From contig JADNRY010000196.1 of the NCBI GenBank assembly GCA_015501585.1, positions 1 to 64,000 on the forward strand: a stretch of 64,000 bases of DNA. The letters are read 5' to 3'. The notes below the pieces were generated by a model. That model was not told the DNA's origin and made no database searches. It saw nothing but the letters and a program-made list of their open reading frames with translations. The translations under genes were made by a program, and so were the position numbers. The stretch comes from Rhodocollybia butyracea. Taxonomy: Eukaryota > Basidiomycota > Agaricomycetes > Agaricales > Omphalotaceae. Positions within the stretch are counted from its first letter, which is position 1. Every line of letters starts with the position of its first letter. Shown piece by piece: positions 10,477 through 21,183 of this stretch.

Positions 10477-12084
10477 TGTTGGATATTTGTCCTGGGCTGC
10501 TCAATCTAGGCTGTGGACAAACACATATATACAAATGATGTGTAACTACAACCCTTGATAATGATCTAATAGTAGTCTTGAACCGCCATCTCAGAGCCAT
10601 CTAAGAGTCTAGGAGTCTTTATTAACCAACAGGTTATGGGCCCCGTGTCCACACTATACATCTAAGAGTTTTATTCATCATCTAGGAGCTTTACTTTTCA
10701 CCCAATCACTCAATCTCACTCATTTCATCATCCCATCCCCAATCCCTTTTCAACGACTCATATTCATTCACTATGGCCACACTTTCAGCTCTTCTTAATC
10801 TTGGAAGGAACATTCCCCTACTTTCCACTACAAATGCTGATGACTGGAGCAACTGGAAAGAGGATGCTCTGCAAATGGTGCTTAGTGCAGATGGTCAGAG
10901 CACCAAGATTGCCACAGGGTTGACTTCACGTCCATCAGAGGCTGCTGATGCCAAGGAATGGGATCGACTCAACTCACAGGCTGCGTCCATCATTAAATCC
11001 CTCACTAATCGAGACTGCCGAAACATCTACAAGGATAAGACAAATGCTTCCGAAATCTGGAGTGCACTTGTCTCCTATTTTGAAAAATCATCATTTTCCT
11101 CACGTTCAGCTACACGTGCTGCCTATCACCGCATTACGCATGATCCGCTTAAACCAACCAAAGTCTATCTTGATGCTTTGGATGATATGCGTGCTCGTCT
11201 TCAGGCACTACTCCCTTCCGGTGAAACAATCTCTGATAGTTATCACAAGGATATCATGCTCCAGCACCTTCATTCATCATTCAAGGCCTGGAAAACATCT
11301 CTTCTCGCCCAACCTACTGGCGAGGCCAATCTTAAAACCTGCCGCACTATTCTTGAGAGTGCTATGGTTTCATTTGACCCTGAGAAGAGAGCTGATGAAA
11401 TTTTAGATGGGATTAATAACCCATCTGAACCATCCTCCCGTGTAGAGGCTGCTCATGCTTATGCTACAGCTTTCCGAAAGGGAAGTAAAGGAGGAAGTCG
11501 GAATGGATCTGGTACTAGGGAAAGTTTTAGTGGTAGAGGGGGAGGAAGAGGGGGAGCTTCCAATGGAAGCGGCCATGAAGATGGACAAGGATTTATAGAC
11601 AGTCGCGGAAATCGCTGGTGCGATATGTCTATGGATGGCTGTCACCGTTGTGGAGGTATGTCGCACAAGGCTTCTAACTGTGTCAAGGACATGCCAGAGG
11701 AAGTCAAGCACTGGTGTCTTAATCGCACATATGACACTGCACACATCACTCACAACCCTCCCAATAACATCTCTTCACATTTCATTGCTCCTATTGATAC
11801 TTATGGTTTTTCTGCTTATCCTACTTGTCCACCCTTTGAAGAGGAGGAGTATATTGATTTTCATGCTTGATTATATTTATAGCTTAGGGGGAGCTCTCTT
11901 TGTTTCGCAGAGGGGTAGTGTTGGATATTTGTCCTGGGCTGCTCAATTGAGGCTGTGGACAAACACATATATACAAATGATGTGTAACTACAACCCTTGA
12001 TAATGATCTAATAGTAGTCTTGAACCGCCATCTCAGAGCCATCTCAGAGCCATCTAAGAGTCTAGGAGTCTTTATTAACCAACA
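10477..12084 (+). mobile_element. Gag-only Ty1/copia LTR retrotransposon
   Basis: A complete 1,608-bp element. LTRs begin TGTTGGATATTTG and end TTAACCAACA: 5' LTR 10477-10631 (155 bp), 3' LTR 11919-12084 (166 bp, the extra 11 bp being a tandem copy of agagccatctc). Target duplication GTCTT is perfect at 10472-10476 and 12085-12089. The primer-binding site right after the 5' LTR reads ggttatgggcccc, complementary to the anticodon arm of initiator tRNA-Met, as in Drosophila copia. A purine tract cagaggggtag precedes the 3' LTR. The only gene is gag; protease, integrase, RT and RNase H are absent, so it needs pol in trans. Besides the 11-bp copy only a couple of LTR bases differ, so the insertion is young. 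Confidence 0.93.
10773..11870 (+). CDS. Copia-type Gag protein
   Basis: An intact 365-residue frame and the sole gene of the element at 10477-12084. Residues about 1-215 have the layout of the copia-type Gag/UBN2 capsid region, with W-x-x-W near residue 25, a central IWSALVSYFEK segment and an FDPEKRADEI end. A glycine/serine-rich linker follows (about 235-275). A zinc knuckle of form C-x2-C-x4-H-x4-C lies at CHRCGGMSHKASNC, about residues 287-300. Gag of this class forms the virus-like particle and packages RNA. The ATG is 142 bases after the 5' LTR, and the stop lies 48 bases before the 3' LTR, so no pol sequence can fit. The open frame in an otherwise pol-less element suggests selection on Gag or recent mobilisation. 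Confidence 0.92.
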   Translation: MATLSALLNLGRNIPLLSTTNADDWSNWKEDALQMVLSADGQSTKIATGLTSRPSEAADAKEWDRLNSQAASIIKSLTNRDCRNIYKDKTNASEIWSALVSYFEKSSFSSRSATRAAYHRITHDPLKPTKVYLDALDDMRARLQALLPSGETISDSYHKDIMLQHLHSSFKAWKTSLLAQPTGEANLKTCRTILESAMVSFDPEKRADEILDGINNPSEPSSRVEAAHAYATAFRKGSKGGSRNGSGTRESFSGRGGGRGGASNGSGHEDGQGFIDSRGNRWCDMSMDGCHRCGGMSHKASNCVKDMPEEVKHWCLNRTYDTAHITHNPPNNISSHFIAPIDTYGFSAYPTCPPFEEEEYIDFHA

Positions 12085-12863
12085 GTCTTATTAGTCTACA
12101 CTTTTGTTACATTGACCTTACTAAAAAGACCCAAAAACCTAGGCAAAACCCGGGCAGCTAGGTCATGACCTTGGGATTTAGGTCATGACCTGGGAATTAG
12201 GTCATGACCTTGGGATTTAGGTCATGACCTGGGAATTAGGTCATGACCTAGGTCAGGTTGGTCTTTTCCTGGGGTTGGTAGGTCATGGCCTGGGGTGAGA
12301 TAGGATATGGCCTAGGTGGGGCAGGGCATGGTCTAGGTGAGGGAGGGCATGGTCTAGGTGAGGGAGGGCATGGTCTAGGTGAGGGAGGGTATGGTCTAGG
12401 AGGAGGAGGAGGAGGGTATAGTCTGGGAGGAGGAGGGTATGGGAGAGATATAGTCTAAGAGGTGTAGGGTGAGAGTGGAGGATGGTGAGATAGAGAATAT
12501 AAACAAGAATGAAATATCATAGAATAATGACTTGAAATTTTTAGAAACATATTGGGATTTTTTACATATCTGTAGATTATGACAAGATTAAGCTAAGTCA
12601 CAGTGCCCTGTTCTGGGTGGTCAGGGAAGCATGGGACTTACCTGACCTAGCTGATTCAGGTCATGACCTACCTGGTCCAGGGCATGACCTGGGTGAACTA
12701 GGTCATGACCTACCTAACCTAGGTCATGACCTACCGTTCACCCAGGTCATGACCTGCCTAGCCTAGGTCATGACCTACCTGACAAGGATCGCCCTTATCC
12801 ATGCCAATCTGCATGTTATATCAAGCAATCTTTAGACTCAACACTTTTCATTGATTTCCTTTT

Positions 12864-13420
12864 ATGGGCATACAGCTTTGGCCTCATCCACTACAACCAA
12901 AGGTTATCCAAAAAATATTTTGCAATCCAGCCCCCTCCCACCACAGGATTGGCTTCATTTTAGGTGAGCAACCTATTCTGTGTATAAACAAAAGGTCTGG
13001 ATGTTTACCACAAGCTATTGTCCTTAGGGAAAGAGTGTACACAGTTTGTGTTCAGTTTTGTCATTTCTTAATTAGGTAGTGAAAACAGCTTTGACCTCAT
13101 CCACTGCAAAAGATTTGTCATTTTTCAAATAAGTAATGAAATCAGCTTTGACCTCATCCACTGCAAATTTGTCACTTCTCAATTAGGCAATGGAAACAGC
13201 TTTGGCCTCATCCACTAAAGTTTTGAAATTGCCTAATTAAGAAATAAAAGTCTATTGAAATAAAATTGCCTAATATAGTAATTTATAAAAGTTTCCAAAT
13301 GTCTCTAACTCTATTAAAAAAAACATAAAACCGGTTAAGGTGTTTGAAAATTGCCTTATTTGGTAATAAAAACAGCTTTGACCTCATCCACTGCAAAAAT
13401 TGAAAAATTTCCTAATTTAG
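12864..13420. repeat. Tandem-like motif repeats in the MULE centre
   Basis: The motif 'acagctttg(a/g)cctcatccact' occurs at about 12870, 13086, 13143, 13196 and 13371. Several copies are preceded by 'aattaggtaatgaaa' and spaced about 55-60 bp. The same core 'acagctttgacc' recurs at about 19605, 19935 and 20090 in the sequence downstream of the NACHT-WD40 gene. Confidence 0.6.
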
Positions 13421-14022
13421 TCATTTTTAAATTGGCCTAAGTCATGACCTAGGCTAGGCAGGTCATGACCTAGTTCACCCAGGTCATGACCTAGGCTAGG
13501 TAGGTCATGACCTAGTTCACCCAGGTCATGCCCTGGACCAGGTAGGTCATGACCTGAATCAGCTAGGTCAGGTAAGTCCCATGCTTCCCTGACCACCCAG
13601 AACAGGGCACTGTGACTTAGCTTAATCTTGTCATAATCTACAGATATGTAAAAAATCCCAATATGTTTCTAAAAATTTCAAGTCATTATTCTATGATATT
13701 TCATTCTTGTTTATATTCTCTATCTCACCATCCTCCACTCTCACCCTACACCTCTTAGACTATATCTCCCCCTCCTAGACCATACCTACCTCCTCCCAGA
13801 CCATACCCTCCTCCTCCTAGACCATACCCTCCCTCACCTAGACCATGCCCTGCCCCACCTAGGCCATATCCTATCTCACCCCCAGGCCATGACCTACCAA
13901 CCCCTGGAAAAGACCAACCTGACCTAGCTGCCCGGGTTTTGCCTACGTTTTTGGGTCTTTTTAGTAAGGTCAATGTAACAAAAGTGTAGACTAATAAGAC
14001 CAAATATGTGGGTGACTGAACT

Positions 14023-14560
14023 GCGGGTGCCGTCATGAATCCAATTCTGGCGTGTTCTGCTGTTGCCTTGATTGAAGTCGGTGCAAATTAGAGGCTGGTG
14101 CCGATTCAGGAAGCGCTGGAAGGACCTGGAGATATTTTTCATTATGGAGGTGTGAAAGGAGACAACAACAACTCTGGTAAGTTCCAGTTCCACTTGTTTT
14201 GCCTTTCTTCGATATTCATTTGTTATTTGCCGTTCTTGCTCTCATTTTCGGCCCCTTCATTTGTCTTATTTCCAGTTTACCACCTCCGAGTCCCGCACTC
14301 CCGTTCCTTGTTTGCGCCTTTGTTTCATCAGGTATCTTTACGCTTACATTTCTCGCTGCGTTTCTTTCGTTCTTTTTGCTATCCTCTTTATCATTCTTGT
14401 TCTGTTACGGTTGTGAATATCAATCTAATTACTAACTACCCTTCCTTCGATAGATTGTCTTCCGTTCCTACCTCTATTGTATTCCATACCGTAACTTACT
14501 ATCATTGTTACATGTGTAGGATGTTCAGTTAAATCTTTGATTACGTCACTTAGCTCTAAG
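14023..14560. repeat. Duplicated spacer block, copy 2, right part
   Basis: Continuation of the spacer that matches about 1967-2460, beginning with the right-hand 9-bp target duplication and 'gtcatgaatccaatt'. Pyrimidine-rich; small open frames differ from those in copy 1. Confidence 0.65.
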
Positions 14561-15261
14561 CGGTATAAGGGTTATTTGATGCAGGTGATGAGAACAGTTG
14601 AATTCCATGAATAACAATTGCTTGTAGTACAAAACAAGGTGCAAGTGTTGAGTTTGCCCATAGGGCAACTTCGCTGAACCAGAGTAGTCAACATGAGCTT
14701 AAGAAGATACCTGAAGTTGTTTGGATGGAGCGATACTTGGCCTAGGCCCACTTTCTTCCTCACTACCTCATCAGCGCTCAGCCCCAAATGTGCCCATATC
14801 ATAACAACAACTTTACATTCCGAGAAGACAACCTAGTCGATAGCACTAACTATTGGACCCGCTTGGGGTTTGCTTCCATTTGCCTTGTTACCTGCCTCCA
14901 ACTGTCATTGCTTCTGTTCATTGTCTGCCATGTTTGTGACAGGTTTCGCAAAGAGCGCTGAAGGTGCTGGAGCCTGAGGGAGATAGAGTGGGCATCGGAT
15001 AGTGACCGGGAAGGGAGAACGTGATGGAAGTGAATTGGAAGGAGTGCAAACTGATTTGATATTGATTGATTGCATCGATGGATGGATGGTCATGAGATCA
15101 ATGCGATCTTGGCATATAAAGAAGGCGTCTCATTCAATCGTTCCTTTCCGGATCCCATCCTTTTTGCCTTGCATTGCCTTTTACATTCAAGGTAAACTTG
15201 AACTTCGACCATGTGCCTTGTTTTGAAACTCATTATATTCCCTTCGAGATAAACTCTGGAT
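14561..15261. other. Intergenic and promoter of the NACHT-WD40 gene
   Basis: No coding sequence recognised. A TATA-like element lies at 15115-15120, about 145 bp before the NACHT-WD40 start codon. Confidence 0.45.
15115..15120 (+). promoter_or_regulatory. Putative TATA box of the NACHT-WD40 gene
   Basis: The sequence catataaagaagg contains TATAAA, 142 bp upstream of the ATG at 15262. Position and match only; no transcript data. Confidence 0.35.
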
Positions 15262-18200
15262 ATGTCGGATAAACCCAAAAAGACTGGTGTCAGCAAGTTT
15301 TTCGGGCGGTTGTCGCTGGCAGGCCGGAACAAGCATACTGATGCTGCTGCACAATCAATGTTGCATCAAGATCATACATCCAACCATACAACTGCTGACA
15401 CTGCGGCCCAATCAATTTTTTATCGGGCTCACGGCTTTCGAGTTACTGGAGGCCAGTTTCTGAATGTTCAAGGAGACTATTACAGTACGTAGCTCTGATG
15501 GTTGTGTGAGCGATAGGTCCAGAAGCGATAATAAGCAAAAGCTTATCAGACAGAATTTAGGGGGCGCGGAAACGGGGGGCGCAAACAATCCCTTTATTGG
15601 AAGTACGGTAGTCAATATAAATAGTAAAGTAATAACAAATACAGTAAGACACGGGGTGGCGGGTATCATGCCGGTGGTGCTACTTGAGCCCGAAACAACC
15701 GTCGTCGGACCGGCGGTCCGTTCTCAACAGGTTGCTTGCTGCCCTACTATTAAGTTTTTAACATACAATTTTGCAGGAAATGAAAGTGAAGGCTACAAGG
15801 TATATATTTCCATTCCAAAAAGAGTATGATTGAACAGTGTCTAGGAAATGCTCACAAACAAGCTACAATACTCTGCAGAAGCATTCTATGATGCAGATAA
15901 TGGCATAGAGCATTCTAAATCCTCTTGCACCCCAGGTACTCGGGTTGGGATTTTGAGAAAAATTGGGGAATGGATTGACCAACCACAAAGCATAGGTGTA
16001 CAAGGGTACTGGCTCTGTGGTATGGCCGGAACAGGGAAAAGTACTATTGCAAAATCAGTGTGTGAGATGCTTGCAGAAAAACAGCTGCTGGCAGGAACAT
16101 TCTTCTGTTCCAGGCAGATTCCGAGCTGTAGCAAGTATCAAAGGATCATTCCAACCATTGCTTATCAGCTTTCACTGCTCTCTCCTAGATTTGATCAAGC
16201 TCTGAAGGAAGAGCTGAAGCTGAACCCAGATCTGGCCACAAAATCTCCACAAATGCAGATTGATTTGATTGTGAAGCCATGGAAGAAAGTTGTCATCTCA
16301 AACTCGATGGCCCCTGTAGTGGTCATTGATGCATTGGATGAGTGTCCAGGAGTCAACATGGTTTTGGAAGCCTTAATTTCAGATTGTTTGCCTGGACTGA
16401 AGTTCTTCTTGAGTAGCAGACCAGAGAAAAATGTTTCTGAGTACTTTACTACCCCACCTCAGAACCTACAAATTGCAAGATTTTTGCTGCATAATGTAGA
16501 GATAGATGTTGTTGAGAGTGATATCACCCTATTCCTTCAAGAAAGACTTGGAAAAATATCAATTATTTCAGGAGATGATATCAAGATGTTGGCTAAAAGA
16601 TCTGGGAGGTTATTCATTTATGCTGCAACACTGGCAGATCAGGTCTAGTTGAAAAAAGATTAGCATGGCCCCATGAGCTCACAGAATCTTCTGACCCAAG
16701 TCAGACCAAGGGTTTGAATATGTTGTATGATGCTGTTGTCAATAGTGCAATTCCCAGCTTAGATGAAGTTTCATATGATGTACATTCATTGTACCTGAGA
16801 GTATTCCACACCACAATCACGGTTGGACAACCAGTTTCTTGCAAAGTGATTGCCAAATTATTGGATTGCAAACTGGATCTTGTAAAAGAGACTATCTCAA
16901 ATCTGGAATCTGTCCTTTATAAAGCTGAACAGGATCAAGGGATCTATGTATTTCATACCTCCTTTGCTGACTACATATTAAGCCAGAGCCGTGCTAAGGA
17001 ACTTTACTGTAATGCAATGCAACACCATACACTACTGAGTGATGCATGCTTTACAGTTATGCAAGAACTGAAATTCAATATGGCTAACTTGCCATCATCA
17101 TTCATTCCTGATCAGCATGTCCCCAACATTCAAAAGAACATTGCAGATGCAATTGATGATACTTTGCATTATTGCTGCAGATATTGGGGATACCATCTGG
17201 GCCAATCATCATTAAATGACACAGTCATTGGAAATCTTGAAGGCTTCTTGAGTGAGAAAGTGATTTATTGGGTTGAAGCAATGAGTTTGCTTGGTGCCAC
17301 TAACATGAGACAATATCAGGGGAAAGGGGACATATGTATGCAGATTCTGCAATCAACTGGAAATTTATTGCATACTGGGGCTTTCCGGAATATTGTGGCA
17401 GACATAAGCAGGATCACAGAAGTTGTGGAAACCTTTACTTTGAGTAGTGTCAATGGTACGACACCACAATTATACCTGAGCATCCTTCCTTTTTGGGCCG
17501 ACAAACTGAAAAGTTTGGAAAGATTAAAAAGGGCAATACAAGTACAAAATAAACGAGGAGGCTCACAAGTTGGCAAATGGAGGACAGAATCAGAAATATT
17601 TGCTGTCAGCATTTCACCAAATGGGAAAACAGTTGTTTCTGGATTTGAAGATGGGACCATAAGACTGTGGAATGCCCAAACAGGAGAGGCAATGGGTGAG
17701 CCATTCCGGGGCCATACAGACTCAGTCTGGTGTGTGACATTTTCTCCTGATGGAGAAAAAATAGTTTCAGGATCTTGCGACAAGACAGTAAGATTGTGGA
17801 ATGCTCAAACTAGAGAGGCCATTGGTGAGCCATTCATGGGTCATACAGTGTGGGTCTGGTCAGTGGCATTTTCTCCAGATGAAAAAAAATTGTGTCTGGA
17901 TCTTCTGACAGGACAATAAGATTATGGAATGCTCAAACTGGAGAGGCCATTGGCGAACCATTTCAGGGCCATACAGACAGGGTCAGGGCTGTGGCATTTT
18001 CTCCTGATGGAGAAAGAATTGTTTCTGGATCATCAGACAAGACAATAAGATTATGGAATGTTCACACTGGAGAGCCTATTGGTATGCCATTCAAGGGTCA
18101 TACTGACTGGATCAACTCAGTGGCATTCTCGCCTGATGGAGAGAGAATTATTTCAGGATCCAATGACAAGACCTTAAGATGCTGGGATGCTCAAATTGGA

Positions 18201-19379
18201 AAGGTCATTGGTGCGCCATTCCAGGGCCATATGGACTGGGTCAACTCGGTGGCATTTTCTCCAAGTGGAGACAAAATTGTTTTTGGACCTTCTGACAAGA
18301 CAATAAGATTGTGGGATGCTCAAACTGGAGAGGCCATTGATGAGCCACTCCTGGGCCATACAGACAATGTCAGATCTGTAGCATGCTCTCCTGATGGAGG
18401 AAGAATTGTTTCTGGATGTTCTGACAAGACAATAAGATTATGGAATTCTCGACCTGGAGAGGCTACCGGTGAGGAATTCAAGGGCCATACAGACATTATC
18501 TTGTCTGTGGCATTCTCTCCTGATAGAGAAAGAATTGTTTCTGGAGCTTGTGACAAAACAATCAGATTGTGGAATGCTCAAACTGGAGAGGCCATTGGTG
18601 AGCCATTTCAGGGCCATAAGGACTGGGTCTGCTCTGTAGCATTTTCTCCAGATGGAGAAACCATTGTGTCTGGATCTTGTGACAAGACAATCAGATTGTG
18701 GAATGCTCACAATAGAGAGGTCACCCTCCAAGGTCATACAGACACAGTATTGGCTGTGGCATTTTCTCCTGATGGAACAAGAATTGTTTCAGCATCTTGT
18801 GACAAGACAGTAAGATTGTGGAATGTTCAAACTGGCAAGGGCATTGGTGAGCCATTCCAGGGCCATATGGACTGGGTCAATTCTGTGGCATTTTCTCCAA
18901 GTGGAGATAAAATTGTTTCTGGATCCAATGATAAAACAATCAGGTTGTGGAATGCTCAAACAGGAGATGCTATTGGTGAGCCATTCCAGGGTCATGAAGA
19001 CTGGGTCTGCTCTGTGTCATTTTCTCCAGATGGAGAAAAACTTGTGTCTGGATCTTCTGACCAGACAATTAGATTGTGGAATGTTCACACAAGAGAGGTC
19101 ATTGGCCATCCATTCCAGGGTCATACAGACCTGGTTGGGTCTGTAGCATTCTCTCCTGATGGCCAAAGAGTTATTTCTGGATCCTATGACAAGACAATCA
19201 GATTGTGGAATGTTCAAACTGGAAACATCATTGGTGAGCCATTCCAGGGTCATACATCTTTGCTCAGCTCTCTCCATATTAATGGTTCTTGGACACGGAT
19301 CGGGTGTATACTATGTAGGAGAGTATACCTACTGAGTTTTGAGGTCCTACCTGTGCTTAGACACATTATTAGTATTTAA
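15262..19379 (+). CDS. NACHT-WD40 (NLR/STAND-like) protein, two apparent frameshifts
   Basis: Exon 1 (15262-15484) ends in a GFRVTGGQFLNVQGDYY motif. Intron 1 (15485-15776) contains a solo LTR. Exon 2 is 15777-15799, and exon 3 begins at 15845. Exon 3 holds the NACHT ATPase: Walker A GMAGTGKST (about 16018) and Walker B VVVIDALDECPG (about 16318). About 13 WD40 repeats of 43 residues follow from about 17590 to 19250, most sharing RLWNAQTGEAIGEPFQGHTD, so they are very alike at the nucleotide level. Such genes act as STAND switches; fungal relatives include HET-D/HET-E incompatibility proteins, with the WD40 propeller as recognition surface. Two single-base shifts interrupt the frame: near 16630 (premature TAG at 16646) and near 17885 (in an A8 run). 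The last 40 residues do not resemble WD40 and may be read-through. It may be a pseudogene, or the shifts may be assembly errors. Confidence 0.85.
15505..15729 (+). mobile_element. Solo LTR in NACHT-WD40 intron 1
   Basis: A 225-bp block beginning TGTGAGCGATAGG and ending GTTCTCAACA, flanked by the direct repeat GGTTG (15500-15504 and 15730-15734). It is about 98% identical to 31261-31485 (four differences seen). TG...CA ends and 5-bp target duplications identify solo LTRs. It lies inside an intron and leaves the intron's donor and acceptor intact. Confidence 0.88.
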
Positions 19380-21045
19380 TTCCTCAAAAAAGCGAATTTT
19401 GATGGTTACTCACCATTGATCACTCCATGTACATCCTCCTGCCCACATATTGCCAAATATAACACCTGGAGGGCATACCTAGTATACCACAGTACTCAGA
19501 TATGTACTCCTGACCTCAGACCTTGAGAGGCCATGCCATTACTGAGCCCAACTTCAACTCAACACCACCTGTATGTAATCATATATTTCCCTATTTGGAC
19601 ATACAGCTTTGACCTCCTCCGGCCTAGAGCTGGTAATTACAGCTGATTCCTTCCATAGAATGCTCTGATTTCGCTTCAGGCATATATATATTATGCAGAG
19701 ACCATGCCTGTACCACTAGTATATTGAACATCCCTACTTTTATTTCGATTTTTTACAGCACAGCCACCGCTCCAAGCATCGAAGCAGGGCTACTATTATC
19801 GCATATACCTGCTCTAATTCTGCATTAGGTACCTAGAATACATCTATACATGCTATCTAGACTGCTATTAGGTAGAATATCCATGCATAATCAAGCTTTT
19901 AGGCCGCTTTGCTGGCATTCTAAATATGGTAATAAAACAGCTTTGACCACCGCTCTGGCTGTAGTTTTGCTTTAGGGACCTCTCATATATCTAAACACAC
20001 TATGTACATCCTTATTAGCAAGAATATCTGCTGTACAACCAGGCTTTTAGGCCGCTTTGCTGGCATTCCCAATTAGGCAGTGACGTACAGCTTTGACTGA
20101 AGGTAATCTAAATCTTTTCATTCAATCTGACCCATTACAGTGCCCCATTCATCAAGGTACAGTGCTAAAATATTAATACATTATCTATAGCCTTTTTTGG
20201 GCTAGCTACCACCCCAGAAATATCCATAATAGGCCCATAAACCACCCATTTTCGTGCAGCTGCCTAATTATGCAAAACCGGTCACATGACCCATCAAATG
20301 CGAACCAGTGAACCCAAAGGAATATTTAATATCCCCCTGTAACATTTGGGGGACTGTAGCTTGCTGGGTTTATTTAATTAATCTCCACAGTAACTACTGG
20401 GGGTATTTAAATAGTACAGCTGCATTGGGTGGCAATTCTTGCTACCTGAACCTGTTTGACACACCTCCATCCACACAGCCTCTAGGAGCCAAAGCAAGCC
20501 AAGGCAAAGCCATCAAAGTACAGGGAAAACGCATAGCCAGTCTTGGTCAAATAGCACTCAAAGCCATCATGTTCCCTCGGAAACTCCGGTGAAGTATTTC
20601 CGTGGCCATGTGAATGATGCGAAAATCATGATTAGGTGAAGCCAGACAGAAAAAGGAAAGGTTGTCGGATGGTGTAGGTCAAGAAGTTTGTAATACTATC
20701 TATACATTAGTTAGTTAAGGCATGTAGAACAAGAGTCAAACACGTACACATTACATTGGTACCAACAAAAGGAAGACAATAAACAGGTATGAAAACCTTG
20801 AGTCAAAGACAAGTACACAAGAAAACCACCACAAGGGTAGCATCGTAAGATGAACCTTGAAACCCTTCCACAAAGTCACTGAGATCTGAGGATACCTCGA
20901 GAGCCTAGGACACAGATTTTATATATTTTCCGTTGATATAACAATGAATCAGTAATTTATAATTCCTTGCTTCTATCCACCAGCCATAATATAATCAACC
21001 TTGTTATTATGAATTCCGGTGTTTATTAATTATGTAACCATAAGC
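19380..21045. other. Non-coding, weakly repeated sequence
   Basis: No gene is supported; the open frame at 20308-20592 has no domain. A unit containing 'cttttaggccgctttgctggcattc' occurs twice, near 19895 and 20045, each followed by 'acagctttga', giving a two-copy repeat of about 150 bp. The 'acagctttgacc' core is shared with the centre of the MULE at 12.9-13.4 kb. Confidence 0.5.
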
Positions 21046-21183
21046 GACGCGTAAATTTCGGGCCCGCCTCCGCTTCCCTCCCCTCCCTCGCAAGCTCGGG
21101 GGGTCCCCCAAGCCGGGAAGTCGTCGGCGGGCACCCTAAAGCCTCATTTACGCAGGATATATATGCGGAGCGCCTGCGGCGCA
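21046..21183. other. GC-rich block next to telomeric repeat
   Basis: A sharp shift to GC-rich sequence (cgcctccgcttccctcc, ctcggggggtccccc, gtcgtcggcgggc) inside AT-rich surroundings, abutting the telomere-like array. No coding frame or RNA gene recognised. Confidence 0.5.

Larger units (their letters stand above)
10450..14022. mobile_element. Non-autonomous Mutator-like element (MULE) with long TIRs
   Basis: Long imperfect terminal inverted repeats of about 700 bp, left arm 10450-10471 plus 12090-12800 and right arm about 13430-14022, frame a central 0.6-kb region. The ends read acttcaggcaaccacat and, reversed, agttcagtcacccacat. The perfect 9-bp direct repeat GCGGGTGCC at 10441-10449 and 14023-14031 is the size expected for Mutator-like elements, and the copy-1 spacer has the related site acgggtgtc without an insertion. 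The arms contain arrays of the palindrome aggtcatgacct and purine-rich 'ggtctaggtgagggagg' repeats. The centre has four units of a motif with 'aacagctttgacctcatccac'. There is no transposase gene. The left arm is interrupted by the copia element at 10477-12084; without it the element is about 1.96 kb. Confidence 0.8.

Noticed and set aside
12150..12800. AGGTCATGACCT palindromes as nuclear-receptor response elements
   Set aside because: Fungi lack nuclear hormone receptors; the repeats belong to the arms of a DNA transposon.
15505..15729. Considered as an introner (mobile intron-like element) because it starts tgtgag, ends caacag in context and recurs at 31.26 kb
   Set aside because: Ends are TG...CA with 5-bp target duplications at both sites, and one copy interrupts a gag frame without restoring it, so solo LTR is the better reading.
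18174..19277. Minus-strand frames across the WD40 region
   Set aside because: Shadow frames produced by the repeated codons of the plus-strand WD40 array.
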